This document shows positions 40,101 to 51,301 of a stretch of DNA of 64,000 nt, piece after piece (position 1 is the stretch's first letter; each line of letters starts with the position of its first letter). The notes beneath the pieces were generated by a model, which worked only from the letters and a program-made list of their open reading frames with translations, had not been told where the DNA came from and did no database searches. A program made the position numbers and the translations under genes. The DNA comes from Bremia lactucae (Eukaryota > Oomycota > Peronosporomycetes > Peronosporales > Peronosporaceae): positions 1,540,573-1,604,572 of the forward strand of contig NC_090623.1 of NCBI RefSeq assembly GCF_004359215.1. The letters are read 5' to 3'.

Positions 40101-42992
40101 AAAAACCTAATCTATGAGCTTCAGTCGCTATTTGCTCACCTAGAGGGAAGTGCAAAGCCTTACTATAACCCGCGTCCCTTTACTCGAGCAATGAAGTCGT
40201 GTGACGGTGAGAAGATAAGTTTAAATGTTCAGCAGGACGCTAGTGAATTCCTCACTTCTTTTTTTCAGCAAATCGAGTCGGAAATGAATGGCATTAGTGC
40301 AAAGGGGGAGGAGCCTTACACAAGTGATGAAAACATATTAGACAAATTTTTTGGTGGGGAATTTAGCAATGAGCTCATCGCTGAAGGCGATCGATACAGT
40401 GAACGCTTCGAGCCATTTCATTTCATATCGGTGCCCATTCGCGACCGAAAGAACTTAAAGGAATCACTGGATGGTTGGGTACAAGGTGAAAAAGTGAGCT
40501 ACATGTGGGAAAGTTGCGTCCTGAATAAAAGCGTGAATAATATCGAAAATGCTAACGAAACAGACACAAAAGTGACGCTAGAAACGCATAAGCGAATTTC
40601 GATTTCGAAGCTGCCTTCCTACCTGATAATTCATTTGAAGCGTTTTGAATTTGACTTTGAGAAGATGCAGCAAATCAAACTCCATGACCGGTTTGAGTTC
40701 CCTGTTAAATTAGACATGTACCCCTATACTAAAGAAGGTCAGCAAGAAAGCAGAAAGCGATCAGCAGCACCCGTCGATGATGAACCTGTTGGTCACAACA
40801 TTCGATCAAGCACATCTGCTGATAGCATCGAAGATGGCAGACCGACAGCTCCAGAATACTCAAAGTATGAGCTAGTTGGAACAGTTGTACACAATGGCAC
40901 GGCTCATTCGGGACATTATTATTCGTTCTTGCGAGATCAGCAGGTGCCACGAGACAATGACCAGTGGTATGAGTTCAACGACACGCTAGTGACTCCATTT
41001 GACGCAGCTCGCATTCCAGATGAGTGCTTTGGAGGTAAAGAATCACCACACATCCCTTCCTCAGAATCAGAACAAATAAAAATGAAGTCTGCACCATTGC
41101 TCAGGATGAGAAGTCGCAGCAGCTTTATGCTGTTTTATGCTCGAGTGTCTCCCGAGCTACAAATTGTTAGCCATGAATACACCCCACGTGTAAGTTTCGT
41201 GGCCACTGTGCTCGCGTTAGCATTCATTTTGAGACTAAAGCGGCGAGCGGCTGCCAAACTCGAACAATTACGTCGAGTTATCCGGATCATTGCCCCAGAA
41301 CCGATTCGCAAGCTTATTGCGATGGAAAATCGATTGTTTTGGCGAGAAAAATATTTGTATGATGCGCGAAGTCTTAAGTTTACGTATAATTTGCTCCAAT
41401 TTTGCCTCAAGAGACTTGAAAGCGCTAATAATTCTGGTTTGATGTCGCGTTCCGAAGCTGTTGAAATTCGGTTTGAGGCTTTGCAAGTGGCTACGAAGTT
41501 TGTGTTTGGCACATTGTGGCAGGGGGGATATGTTTCCAAGGTTTTGGAATGGCGTCATATCTTACAATCCCTTTACAACTCCGATGTTGCAGGTAGCCGC
41601 TGGCTTCTATCAACTATGGAAGCAAATGAGTCATTACTGCTGGAGCTGTTGGTCTATAATAAACACCAAGAAATTCGCGAATTGATGGCAAATTTGCTGT
41701 TAGTGGCGATTGCTACGATCTCAAACACGACAATAAACGATAATGCACCTAAAAAAGCATCAAACTTGTTGGTTGGCAATAATAAACAAGTGCCCCCATC
41801 ATTCAAGTTCATGCTCTTCGTTATCCAGCTCATGCCTTCACTGCTCTCCGTGCCTGTTCACCAGCATCACCAATACTTTATCACCATTTACGAATTCGTG
41901 CGGGCTGGAAGCAGTGAAGGGTATTTCCTCGTGACAAATAGTGTGGTTGGTGCAATCGTGTCCTTGCTTACCGGTCTTGGAAGTACGCAACAATTATTTC
42001 AGTTGCAAATGAAAAAACACAAGCAGAAGCAAATTCTTAAACGAATTGACCTCAGCGTCACGATTCTTAAGCTATTATCAGTGCTACTTCGATACAGTTT
42101 GCCTCCGGCTATTGATATCGTGTCGGATAGTGCGATACCTTCAACTTTACCTGTTCATTTAGCTCAAGATTCTGTAGAACTCTTACCAGCAGACCGCGAT
42201 GTGCTTTTTAACGAGCGCTTTATAACTTTACTGACGCAACGAGCAAATCACTACACTAAAGAGACGAAGCCATTAGAGCAAATTATAAGTCATCTCTGCT
42301 GGGAAAGTCAGCGTGCCACTGCGGCATTTTTGGACAAAATCGTGCACGGCATTAAAGTGGAGGATCATCACGATGTGAAGTCATATTTTCGTGCATTCAA
42401 TTCACTTCTCAAAATTCGCGATTCCCTGGCTGACGAGCGCCTTACGTTAGGCCTTACGAAACTTGTTGCCGTCATGGCATCACAGCAACGCTACTACAAG
42501 GCTACAGAGACGTCGCTTGACATGCTTACGCGGCTTTCAAAACGCCACAGTGGTGTAACGCATTGGTTGCGTAGTAACCGACAGAGCTGCGTGTGGATGG
42601 AGAAGTGGCTCGTGGCTCATCGTGGAGTAGACGGATATCTGCAACAACGCAAGACTGTTCTGGTTAAACCTAACAGCACATCGTCGTGGGTAAATGTAAG
42701 TGTATTGAGCTCAGGGCTTATCAAGGCGATTGACCGCTCCATTACGAAATTGCTACCGCGAATCCGTGACATCTTAGATCCAGAAGCCGTCGTTGAACAT
42801 TTCTATGATAGTGATGACAACCCGAAACGACTTGTGGGCAAACGTGTGCGAGTGAAGTGGGCCAAGGATAAGTGGTACGAAGGCACTGTGCAGGAGTTTA
42901 ATGAAGAAACGTACGAACACTTTGTGGCATATGATGATGGCGACAAGCGGTCGTATCACATGTCAGAGAAGCAATTTTACGTCGTAAAGTGA
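34104..42992 (+). CDS. Giant ubiquitin-specific protease (USP24/USP34/USP9X-like)
   Basis: Two exons, 34104-34557 and 34621-42992, with a 63-bp intron (donor GGGG|GTATGC, acceptor CTCTGTAG|TGG) that keeps frame; product 2,941 residues. Residues 1-150 have repeated YLWYKL/YLWYQ blocks resembling a MABP-type fold. A very long helical-repeat region follows, with a ubiquitin-like segment around 38 kb. The USP catalytic domain lies at about 1937-2325: Cys box YVGLKNLGCTCYLNS (nucleophile Cys1947) and His box NGTAHSGHYYSFLRD (His2250). Just after it is a hydrophobic stretch, FVATVLALAFILRL, that could be a membrane helix. The last 60 residues (GKRVRVKWAKDKWYEGTVQE) resemble a Tudor-like fold. It should remove ubiquitin from substrates. 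The start is the first ATG after a GTG; an upstream exon is possible. Confidence 0.92.
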
Positions 42993-43369
42993 CTTTGGCA
43001 CCCAGGTAACATCAATCTTTCGCGGCGGACTTCAGTGGCTGTTGCACCTGTGGAAGGCAGCTTCCATCGGAGATTTCTTTTTTTACTTTTAAGTAACAGT
43101 GCTTGCCAAAAATCGTGTCTCAAGGCTGGCTATCATGGAAGTTTCCAGTGAGCTAGGCGATGCTAGTAGCTATGCATCCAATTTTGTCTCTATAGAAGTG
43201 CAATGGCTACAATTCTTACCGAGCTCGGCATGAAGAAGCCTACAGTGTTACTGTATAGACCGTGGCCTCAAGCATAAACATATCTTAGCACAATGTAAAT
43301 ATGGAGTAGCATTTCGGGACGTGTCTCTTTTTACGCATCCGCACAATCGCCCATTTGAATAGAGAAGCT

Positions 43370-43665
43370 GAACGAGCTTCCCAAGCTTTGAGAGTCAACA
43401 GCAACTTCGGTTTAGGCGCGATAACTTTAATAAAGACGATATCGTTTGTGCCCTATTGAAGCGAATAGATGAACGAGGCAATCCACGAAATTTCTTTGTA
43501 AGAAGCACTGGAAAAGTACTGAAGCATGACGTTTTGTCAGGGCATGACAAATTCCGATGTGGCACACAAAAACCTTTTGTTATTTTTGACAACCCGGTAT
43601 TCGGAAGAATAGAGATACGAAGTAGAGCTGGAGCGCGCCGAGTCGCGGCGTGCGCACTTAAATAA
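43370..43665 (+). other. Unidentified 98-codon open frame
   Basis: The plus frame, open from about 43370 and containing an ATG at 43456, reads FRRDNFNKDDIVCALLKRID, then ERGNPRNFFVRSTGKVLKHD, then KPFVIFDNPVFGRIEIRS, and ends basic (AGARRVAACALK). The composition is like a folded domain, but I do not recognise the family and see no upstream start or partner exon. It may be a gene fragment. Confidence 0.3.
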
Positions 43666-45719
43666 GCATTACAATCAAATTCAAGTAAGCATAGCACGGC
43701 TGCTGTCTTAAGAAATCGTTATTATTATTTATCAATAAAAAATGTTTATGTTATACAAAGTATAATCTGTTAAGTAGGAGCTCTGCCACTAAGTAAAAGC
43801 TCTGATATGTTCTTCGTAAGGCAGTTGTAGCTCTAAGTAAATAGTAAGCAAGAGCTCTACTACGATGATAGGTTTCGTTAAAGTTTTAGTAACGCGAATT
43901 CGACTGGCAGAAGCAGTCCCGAGCATTCAAATACAATGAATCGAATGACTACTTGGACCAACTTTTACAATTTTGGCAAACGCGACATGAAACCTGACCA
44001 TTGCTGAGCTCTGTGGAAATTGTATTCGCTTATTGCACCATTCGTCACTACGCTCGAGTTCACGAGATATATTTAAAGCATACTTAAGGCACAAGATGCA
44101 GCGTCGCAAATTGTCTATAAGTTGCACGAATTCTGCGGTGATACCATGCACCACCAGATACGCAGCAAAGCTCATAAGACGCAAATTCAATAATGAAATG
44201 AATGGTGCTCCTGGCCATGCAGATTGCTACCAAGAATTACGGCTTCTGAAATCAACAACAGCAGTACATTACCGAATTGTACGGTGAACTGCACTTCCTA
44301 TCGCGGAGGAAGCACTGACGGCACGTGAAGGTCCACAGCTGCTGGCAAAGCGTTCGGATGGAGCACCAGCTTCAAACATATTCACGTGAAGTGAAATTCG
44401 TGCGCAGATTTTGCCTTGAGTAATATGGCAGCCGAGCAGTCAATGCCTCGATTCGGAATATATTATTCGCCCATAGAGCGTAACGCAATCGCGGCGGCTT
44501 AAATCGTCATTCATGCTGCAGTAAATCGTTTTCATATATAAAATACTTTGACCAAGGCTCTGTTAATATTCTTGGCGCCTAAAGACGCCCGCAACCAACT
44601 TGTTCGTGGTGGCTTTCTGTAAGTTCTGCTCGAGCTTGATCAAGTTGAATGCAAGTGCGTTTATTATGTAGCTCTACGTGCCTTTGTCCAACATGTCGCT
44701 ACACCGTTTAAATACAGCACAACTGCTCGCAATGGAACCTGCGCAGAATCTTGTGAAAATTAATAAATTCAACATGACACAAATCAAGACTCATACGTGG
44801 CAATCGATAAAGACGTGTATATTGCTTTGTCCTCGAGGCCACCGGCTATGATAAGGTAGTTCAGCGGCAAAGCGTTATACAGGATGTGGCATTGTACAAG
44901 AGTTGAAAAAAAAGCTTATGTCGCTAATGTATTGTTTAACATATGCGGTGCAGACCTCTGCGTCGCAAAGATTCTAGCTCATGACCATTGCAACGAGTGA
45001 GAATTTCTCACGGAAAGCCCGACCGGCAAAGTCAGTGCTATTGTAAAAAATGGATTAGCTTACGCGTTTTTAAAAAGGGGCTATGGACCGCTCAAAATCC
45101 CAAGCAGAAGAGAATGAGGTCTACATTATTGTCGTCACATCTCCAAACAACCTACTGATTTAATTTCGCTGTCACGATACCATGTTATGTGACGGGGCTA
45201 TCAATTATCACTGTGATAAGTCACTGTACTGTGCGTCAATGAGGACTTGTCGAAATGCGAGGTGAGACATTTACAATCCATTGCATGGCCGCGATCTGAA
45301 TCTGTCAAAACATTTACCCCCCCCCTTCAACGTCAGCAGCAGCTTTTTTGTAGTTAATTTCAATACTATAAATTAATGTTTTCTTTATAAGGCACGAGAC
45401 GTGCACGAGTAGCGATTCAGCTTTGCTAGTGCCCAATATCTTGATACTCGCACAGCTAAAAATCCTCAGACTTGCGAATATGTGGTAGTACCTTTGTGAA
45501 ATTTAGCTTTGTTAGTGTCAAACATCACCAAAAATGATGCCGTAACCCCCCAACGTTACGACTACTCTAAACCCTCTCAGGGTTTAATTCGGCACTCTCA
45601 AAACTCGATTCCTTGAAATTTTTGATTCTGCATTGTTTGTATTAATTCTTACTACGATTCCACCATAAACTGAAATTTTTGCTTATCAGGTTTCTTAAGA
45701 ACCATATTGTAGCGAAAAT

Positions 45720-45791
45720 CGCGGCTTACACAAACCCTGACGTCAGCCTTTTCTCCGCGGCTCACACAAGCACTGACGTCAGCCTTTTCAT
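45720..45791. repeat. 36-bp tandem repeat carrying two CRE palindromes
   Basis: Units at 45720-45755 and 45756-45791 share CGCGGCT..ACACAA and TGACGTCAGCCTTTTC. Each contains the 10-bp palindrome CTGACGTCAG (45737-45746 and 45773-45782), a perfect CRE/bZIP core, 36 bp apart. They lie about 950 bp upstream of the H+-ATPase start. Confidence 0.85.
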
Positions 45792-46686
45792 CCCTACGCA
45801 ATTTTAGAGCCAGCATAGATTGTGCACTTTATATCAAGCGATTGAGCGTCGTGGTGCGCCCTTCGGAATCTGATTACCGATATGGTCTCATGGCCCCGCA
45901 GGACAAGAGAAATTCTCAGTCGACACTGTTGTGTCTTTGGAGATGCTGTGAACCCTACTATTCAAAATGTGTCTTGTCCTCATTTGTCAGTGACGCAGAC
46001 AGACGTCAAAATAAGTCGCAGATAGGCATTCAAGCGAAGGCATCGCTATTTTGCGCTTAATGCAGTCGAAAACGAAGCAATTGCACTAAAATACATCTAA
46101 AAATTCGCTTGTGATGCTGTGAATTGCTAATTGTTTTGCAAGTTTTGCAACAATACAAATTTGAATTATTAAACATGAGCAAATGCCAATATAATGGCAT
46201 CTACATTTAATGATTACGCGCTACCGATGCTTGACCCAGGGTTCAGAAGAATCAGCTGATAAGAGGTCAATTTGTTGAGGTTTCTCCACTAACTGCGGTT
46301 GTGGCACAAATGTCCATCAATGTATCAAAATTGACCCAGTAAACCCTTTCATATTTCTCGGCTAGGTCCTATCTGAGCCGAGCGCCAAAATTACACCATC
46401 AGACAGGCGTTGTGGATAGGCGCTCGATAAATTGAAAATGTCTATTATTATGACTTGATAGTTCATATTGATGAATAAATAGATGCACCGGATTGCAAGC
46501 ATAGGGCTCAAAAACACATCCGAAGCATAATGAAACAAATCAAAAAGCCACAATTCCGATTGTAGATTGTGAGCCGTTACCTCGTTTAGTACTAATTCCA
46601 CTATCGTTAAGCCCTACACAAAAGGCTTTACGTTCTGATTGGCTACTGAAAATGCATTCGCAAACCATTGCCTCAATTTAGGGAAG

Positions 46687-46700
46687 TCATTCCGCAATTT
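46687..46700 (+). promoter_or_regulatory. Oomycete Inr+FPR core promoter of the H+-ATPase gene
   Basis: TCATTCCGCAATTT matches the oomycete initiator plus flanking promoter region consensus (TCATTYYNCAWTTT) at every position. It lies 37 bp before the ATG at 46737, a normal distance for a transcription start in these organisms. Confidence 0.85.
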
Positions 46701-46736
46701 GCCTACTGTCACACGGCTTAGAGAAACGCACCCAGT

Positions 46737-49700
46737 ATGGCCAATGCTGTTGGCAGCTCGTACATGTCCCTCGCGACACCCGACGACGTCAAAAACTTCA
46801 CGAACGAAGTTGGCCAGGTTCAATGGGCCCAAATCCCGCTTAACGCAGCTCTGGACAAGCTCAAGACGTCTCGTGAAGGACTGACGTCCCATGAAGCTGA
46901 GAAGCGATTGGCGGAGCATGGTCCAAACAAACTCCCCGAAGAGAAGATTAATAAATTGACATTGTTTCTAAGCTTCATGTGGAATCCGCTGTCGTGGGCC
47001 ATGGAAGTTGCTGCTGTGCTGTCGATTGTGCTGCTGGATTATCCCGACTTTGCATTGATTCTATTCCTGCTGTTACTGAACGCATGCATCGGGTACTTTG
47101 AGGAAATGCAGGCTGGCGATGCTGTGTCGGCACTAATGGGTGAACTGGCACCTGAGGCGAAAGTTTTTCGTGACGGTGAAATTCGAAACATCCCGGCAGA
47201 CCTTTTGGTGCCCGGTGATGTATTGCGTGTACGTCTTGGTGACGTTATTCCTGCCGACCTTAAATTTCTAGAGGGCGACTCAGTCAAAGTCGATCAATCA
47301 TCGCTGACTGGTGAGTCTTTGCCGGTGACGAAGCGGGAAGGCGATGAAGGATACTCGGGGTCTGTGGTGAAACAGGGCGAAATCGAAGCTGTTGTGACCA
47401 GTACGGGTGTAAACACATTCCTGGGCCGTGCGGCTGAAAAGATTGCGTCTGCGGACTCACACGGCCGTCTTCAGATGGTGCTGACAACAGTGGGTAACTT
47501 TTGTATGGTGTCCATTCTGTTTTGGTGCGTGGTGGAGCTGCTCGTACAGATGGCAGGTCGTTCGTCTCAAAACCCATGCGTAATCGTGACGGACGGTTGC
47601 TTGGGTGTAGCCAATATTCTGGTGCTTATTGTGGGAGGTATTCCTGTGGCCATGCCTACAGTGTTGTCTGTGACGTTAGCTATTGGTTCGTCGGCTCTTG
47701 CCAAGGAGAACGCTATTGTCACTCGCCTCACGTGTATTGAAGAAATGGCGTCAATGGAAGTACTGTGCTCGGACAAGACGGGCACGCTTACGCTAAATCA
47801 ACTCTCTGTCGACATGGACAACTTGATTCCATACAACAACTTTACTGGAGGGGATATTCTCAAGTACGGTGCATTGTCGGCCCGTACGGAGAACAATGAG
47901 GCGATTGATATCGTATGCCACAACTCGTACCCGGGCAAGGACACGATGTGGGAAGAGTATACACTTTTGCACTATACGCCGTTTGACCCTACGACTAAAC
48001 GCACGATTGCAAAGCTCAAGGACAACAGGACAGGTGAAATCTTTCGAGCCGTGAAAGGGGCACCGCAAGTCGTGCTTGATATGGACGTGAACGCTGAAAG
48101 CTTACGCACGGAGGTTGAGGAACGCATTAATGAGTTTGCTTCCCGCGGCTACCGTGGTTTGGGTGTGGGTATCTCGCACTGTGGTGACGTTCCCGTTGAG
48201 GAATGCGAGTGGCAAATGATTGGCCTTTTGCCGCTTTTTGATCCACCTCGTCACGACACGGCTGACACGGTAAAACAAGCTATTGCTCTTGGCATTGCAG
48301 TTAAAATGGTCACGGGGGACCAGAAGGCGATTGCCGTGGAGACATGCCGACAACTAGGAATGCCGACGAACATCCTTGACACTTCTTTTTTTAACACTGC
48401 ACCACCTCCTGGACTGAATTTGGCCCAGATGATCTATGATACGGATGGCTTTGCTCAAGTCTTCCCGGAGCACAAATTTGAAATCGTAAAGCATTTGCAG
48501 TCATTGGATAAAGTTGTGGGTATGACGGGTGATGGCGTGAACGACGCTCCGGCGTTGGCTCAGGCTGATATTGGTATTGCCGTCGATGATGCGACCGATG
48601 CTGCTCGTGCTGCTGCTGATATTGTGCTCGTCTCACCTGGATTAAGTGTCATTATTACTGCCATTCGTTTGAGTCGGGAGATTTTCTTGCGCATGAAGAA
48701 TTATGCCATGTACTCGATAGCCATGACTGTGCGTATTGTATTTACGTTTGGCATCCTGACCGTTGCTTGGAATTGGTATTTCCCTCCCATCCTTGTGGTG
48801 ATTTTAGCCATTCTCAATGACGGTACAATTCTGACCATTTCAAAAGATAATGTGATTGCTTCTCCATATCCAGACTCGTGGAAGCTTAAAGAGGTGTTTA
48901 TTTCATCAATCACTTTTGGATTATGGCTGACTCTGTCTACAATCGTGCTGTTCGCTATCGCGAACAACTCGAGCGGTTTTGATAGCACTGGCGTAGAGAA
49001 CCTCTGCTCGGGCTGCATGAAGGACGAGTGTCATGACTTTTTCGAGAGCCAGTACCAAGTCTGTGCAATGAACAACAATAATACTGGATGTGGCGAAACG
49101 TCAGGAACGGTTCCACAATCCGCAAGTTTGTCTGACGTGGGCAATTTCCGTGTCGGTGTTATTGACGCATATTGGACGCAGTACCAAGCGAATCACGAAT
49201 CGCGTTCCAAGCTGTTCGAAGACCTTGCAGATGTAAATCTTAATTACCTTCCAAACGACGTGATGCCTTCGGCCGAGACCGCATATAATCAGTTCGTGTA
49301 CTCTTACACTCTAGGATTTGGCGGTGCGGCTTACCAGGGCAGCTACGACGTATTTACCGCAGCTCAAATGGGCAATGGTGTTACCTTTATCGGCAATAAT
49401 GAAGTGCCTCTCACGAACGAGGTGAGCTTCTGTGACTATGTGTGGGGCTTTAGCAATTGGAATCAAACGTGGACGCGTGACAATGAAATGATTGGCCCTG
49501 GTATACAGCGTAAGGAAGGGGTTTTACGGTCACTAGTGTATCTACAAGTGTCCATTTCAGGTCAGGCTGTGATTTTTGTGACCCGCACAGCCGGTAGCAA
49601 CAATTGGTTCTTTGCTGAGAAGCCATGCAATTTGCTGCTTATCGCGTTTGTGTTCGCCCAAATTGTTGCGTCAGTAATTGGTTGGATCGGGTTTGGCGGC

Positions 49701-49943
49701 TTTCCAACTAGCCGTATTGCTGTCATTGGCTGTGGAGGTGGCTACACGCTTATAGCTTGGCTTTGGGCTTTGCTATGGCAATTCCCGCTTGATGTAATCA
49801 AGTTTGCTGTGAATTACATTTTGACAAATAACACATACGCGAGTAAAGCATTTACTGAGCGTATTAATGCGGGGCACCCAACCATGAGACATTCTGCGGT
49901 GACCAACACGCAGCGTTCGATCCGCGCCAGTCGCACTGTATAA
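46737..49943 (+). CDS. PMA1: Plasma-membrane H+-ATPase (P-type, P3A)
   Basis: An intronless 1,068-residue proton pump that builds the membrane potential driving nutrient uptake. Visible parts: actuator motif LTGESLPVTK near residue 190, phosphorylation site CSDKTGTLTLNQ with Asp346, hinge TGDGVNDAPALAQADIG at about 597-613, and membrane helices including LVVILAILNDGTILTISKDN. Between the helix LWLTLSTIVLFAIA and the next one, VYLQVSISGQAVIFVTRT, there is a loop of about 180 residues (roughly 743-925), where fungal and plant pumps have about 30. It is Cys-rich (CSGCMKDEC, CGETSG) and has possible N-glycosylation sites, so it should be extracellular. An insertion of this kind was reported for Phytophthora nicotianae PnPMA1. 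The C terminus is short and lacks the plant 14-3-3 regulatory tail. Confidence 0.96.
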   Translation: MANAVGSSYMSLATPDDVKNFTNEVGQVQWAQIPLNAALDKLKTSREGLTSHEAEKRLAEHGPNKLPEEKINKLTLFLSFMWNPLSWAMEVAAVLSIVLLDYPDFALILFLLLLNACIGYFEEMQAGDAVSALMGELAPEAKVFRDGEIRNIPADLLVPGDVLRVRLGDVIPADLKFLEGDSVKVDQSSLTGESLPVTKREGDEGYSGSVVKQGEIEAVVTSTGVNTFLGRAAEKIASADSHGRLQMVLTTVGNFCMVSILFWCVVELLVQMAGRSSQNPCVIVTDGCLGVANILVLIVGGIPVAMPTVLSVTLAIGSSALAKENAIVTRLTCIEEMASMEVLCSDKTGTLTLNQLSVDMDNLIPYNNFTGGDILKYGALSARTENNEAIDIVCHNSYPGKDTMWEEYTLLHYTPFDPTTKRTIAKLKDNRTGEIFRAVKGAPQVVLDMDVNAESLRTEVEERINEFASRGYRGLGVGISHCGDVPVEECEWQMIGLLPLFDPPRHDTADTVKQAIALGIAVKMVTGDQKAIAVETCRQLGMPTNILDTSFFNTAPPPGLNLAQMIYDTDGFAQVFPEHKFEIVKHLQSLDKVVGMTGDGVNDAPALAQADIGIAVDDATDAARAAADIVLVSPGLSVIITAIRLSREIFLRMKNYAMYSIAMTVRIVFTFGILTVAWNWYFPPILVVILAILNDGTILTISKDNVIASPYPDSWKLKEVFISSITFGLWLTLSTIVLFAIANNSSGFDSTGVENLCSGCMKDECHDFFESQYQVCAMNNNNTGCGETSGTVPQSASLSDVGNFRVGVIDAYWTQYQANHESRSKLFEDLADVNLNYLPNDVMPSAETAYNQFVYSYTLGFGGAAYQGSYDVFTAAQMGNGVTFIGNNEVPLTNEVSFCDYVWGFSNWNQTWTRDNEMIGPGIQRKEGVLRSLVYLQVSISGQAVIFVTRTAGSNNWFFAEKPCNLLLIAFVFAQIVASVIGWIGFGGFPTSRIAVIGCGGGYTLIAWLWALLWQFPLDVIKFAVNYILTNNTYASKAFTERINAGHPTMRHSAVTNTQRSIRASRTV

Positions 49944-51301
49944 GAAAAGGGATATTGCAGGCGTTGAGCAGAAAGAATGGCATTCTGGGCGCAATAAAGA
50001 GGAGCCGCTTCATGGCATCTTTTAGTATGCGTTGTTTGCACTACTTGCTTCTAGTCATGAGATAAAGTTTGATAAAGCGATTCTATCTTGCAAAGTTGAA
50101 TACTTTTTGCTCAGCGATGATTAATGTTTTAATATACTGCTTGCATGTTACAATTGGTATAACTGCTGTATGAGGGGAACCGTTAAAAATCCTCCTATAA
50201 ATTTATTAGTCCTATCTGATTTGCTTTTCCAAACATCGAAACCTTTATTATTTGTGTTGTTGCAAGGATAAAACACAAGCTTGCCAAAAGAATAACTTCT
50301 TCTTAATAAATGTAACAAATGGTGGATTATATCTGGAACTGATAATCTCAGATTATTGTCTTCGTCACGCCTGCATAGCGCGAACACAATAATCGCTTCT
50401 ATTTTTCTTTGATGATCACTTTATGGCCCAAATTTAAGAAAATAAATTATTTCGAGGAGACGCAACGGCCTGCTTCTACTGATGGTGCTTTTGGCGTGTG
50501 AACCACGGGATTCGAGTGTCATTTTGCCCGTGTTGGCTACTGACGTATGCTAAATATTAAAGTGGTGCTGCTAAAATATATATCTTTAGAGGGACATGCT
50601 GCTAAAGTCACCGCTTCAAACGCTATTATTGTCACCAGGAACGGCGACTGGGCGCCAGAATTTGTCGCGCGACTAACGATGGAGAGAAAGGTGTTGCTAG
50701 TAGCAACCAAATGTTAGGCATAACTTTTGATGTGAAATTGTTAAAGGGAGTCGGGAAGTTCCACGCTGGCTTTCACCCAAACGAGCCCCAAAGTTTACGA
50801 TTGCAGCCTCTTTCTCGAGAAAAGACTCTTTCCATTCAATAGTAGTTGAACCAAAATACCCTTAAGAAGCAGCTCGCCGTGGACCTAACTATCCTCTATA
50901 CTCCTGCAGGGTAATCCTGAAACAGCTCGTAAATTAGGTATCGATCCGACGGCTGCTGCCACCACCTCCAAATGTATTTGTTGATAGCTTTATCACTCAC
51001 TAATTTCCCAATCTTAAATTGCTATCTAAACAACAGCTTCTTTTGGCACTTAAAAAGTGTCGTATTGGTTTAGCGAGTCGCAAAGCCTCAACAATTCACC
51101 AGCTATCCTTTCTAAAATAGAAGATACTGTTTACATACTGACGTATGTATTTCGAACCACAGCCAAGACATGGAAAATTACACTTGTGTTTCCTTTACTT
51201 GCAAAAATAGCACTCAGATCCCCCACTAGCGTAATTGGTGCATTAATTGCTTGCCCAGCTAAGCAATGAAATTTCAATATTATTGCTATGACTCGTGTTG
51301 C
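49944..51301. other. 1.36-kb intergenic region
   Basis: Open stretches at 50148-50387 (-, GTG start) and 51057-51269 (+, GTG start) have no ATG start and no recognisable domain. The stretch near 50.9-51.2 kb reads protein-like in alternating plus frames and may be an old transposon fragment. Nothing else is seen. Confidence 0.45.

Larger units (their letters stand above)
42993..46686. other. 3.7-kb gene-poor region
   Basis: No gene is convincing. The best open stretch is 43370-43665 (+), listed separately. Frames at 43927-44190 (-), 44033-44287 (+), 45842-46060 (+) and 46362-46601 (-) are short and unrecognised. The 44.5-45.3 kb stretch has decayed protein-like fragments in several frames and may be an old transposon, but no motif is clear. 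A C-run at 45318-45326 and a CRE-type tandem repeat at 45720-45791 are also present. Confidence 0.5.

Noticed and set aside
50148..50387. 79-codon minus frame
   Set aside because: GTG start only, no domain, surrounding frames closed.
51057..51269. 70-codon plus frame downstream of the DUF4954-type gene
   Set aside because: No ATG start and no recognisable family; lies in the 3' flank of the neighbouring gene.
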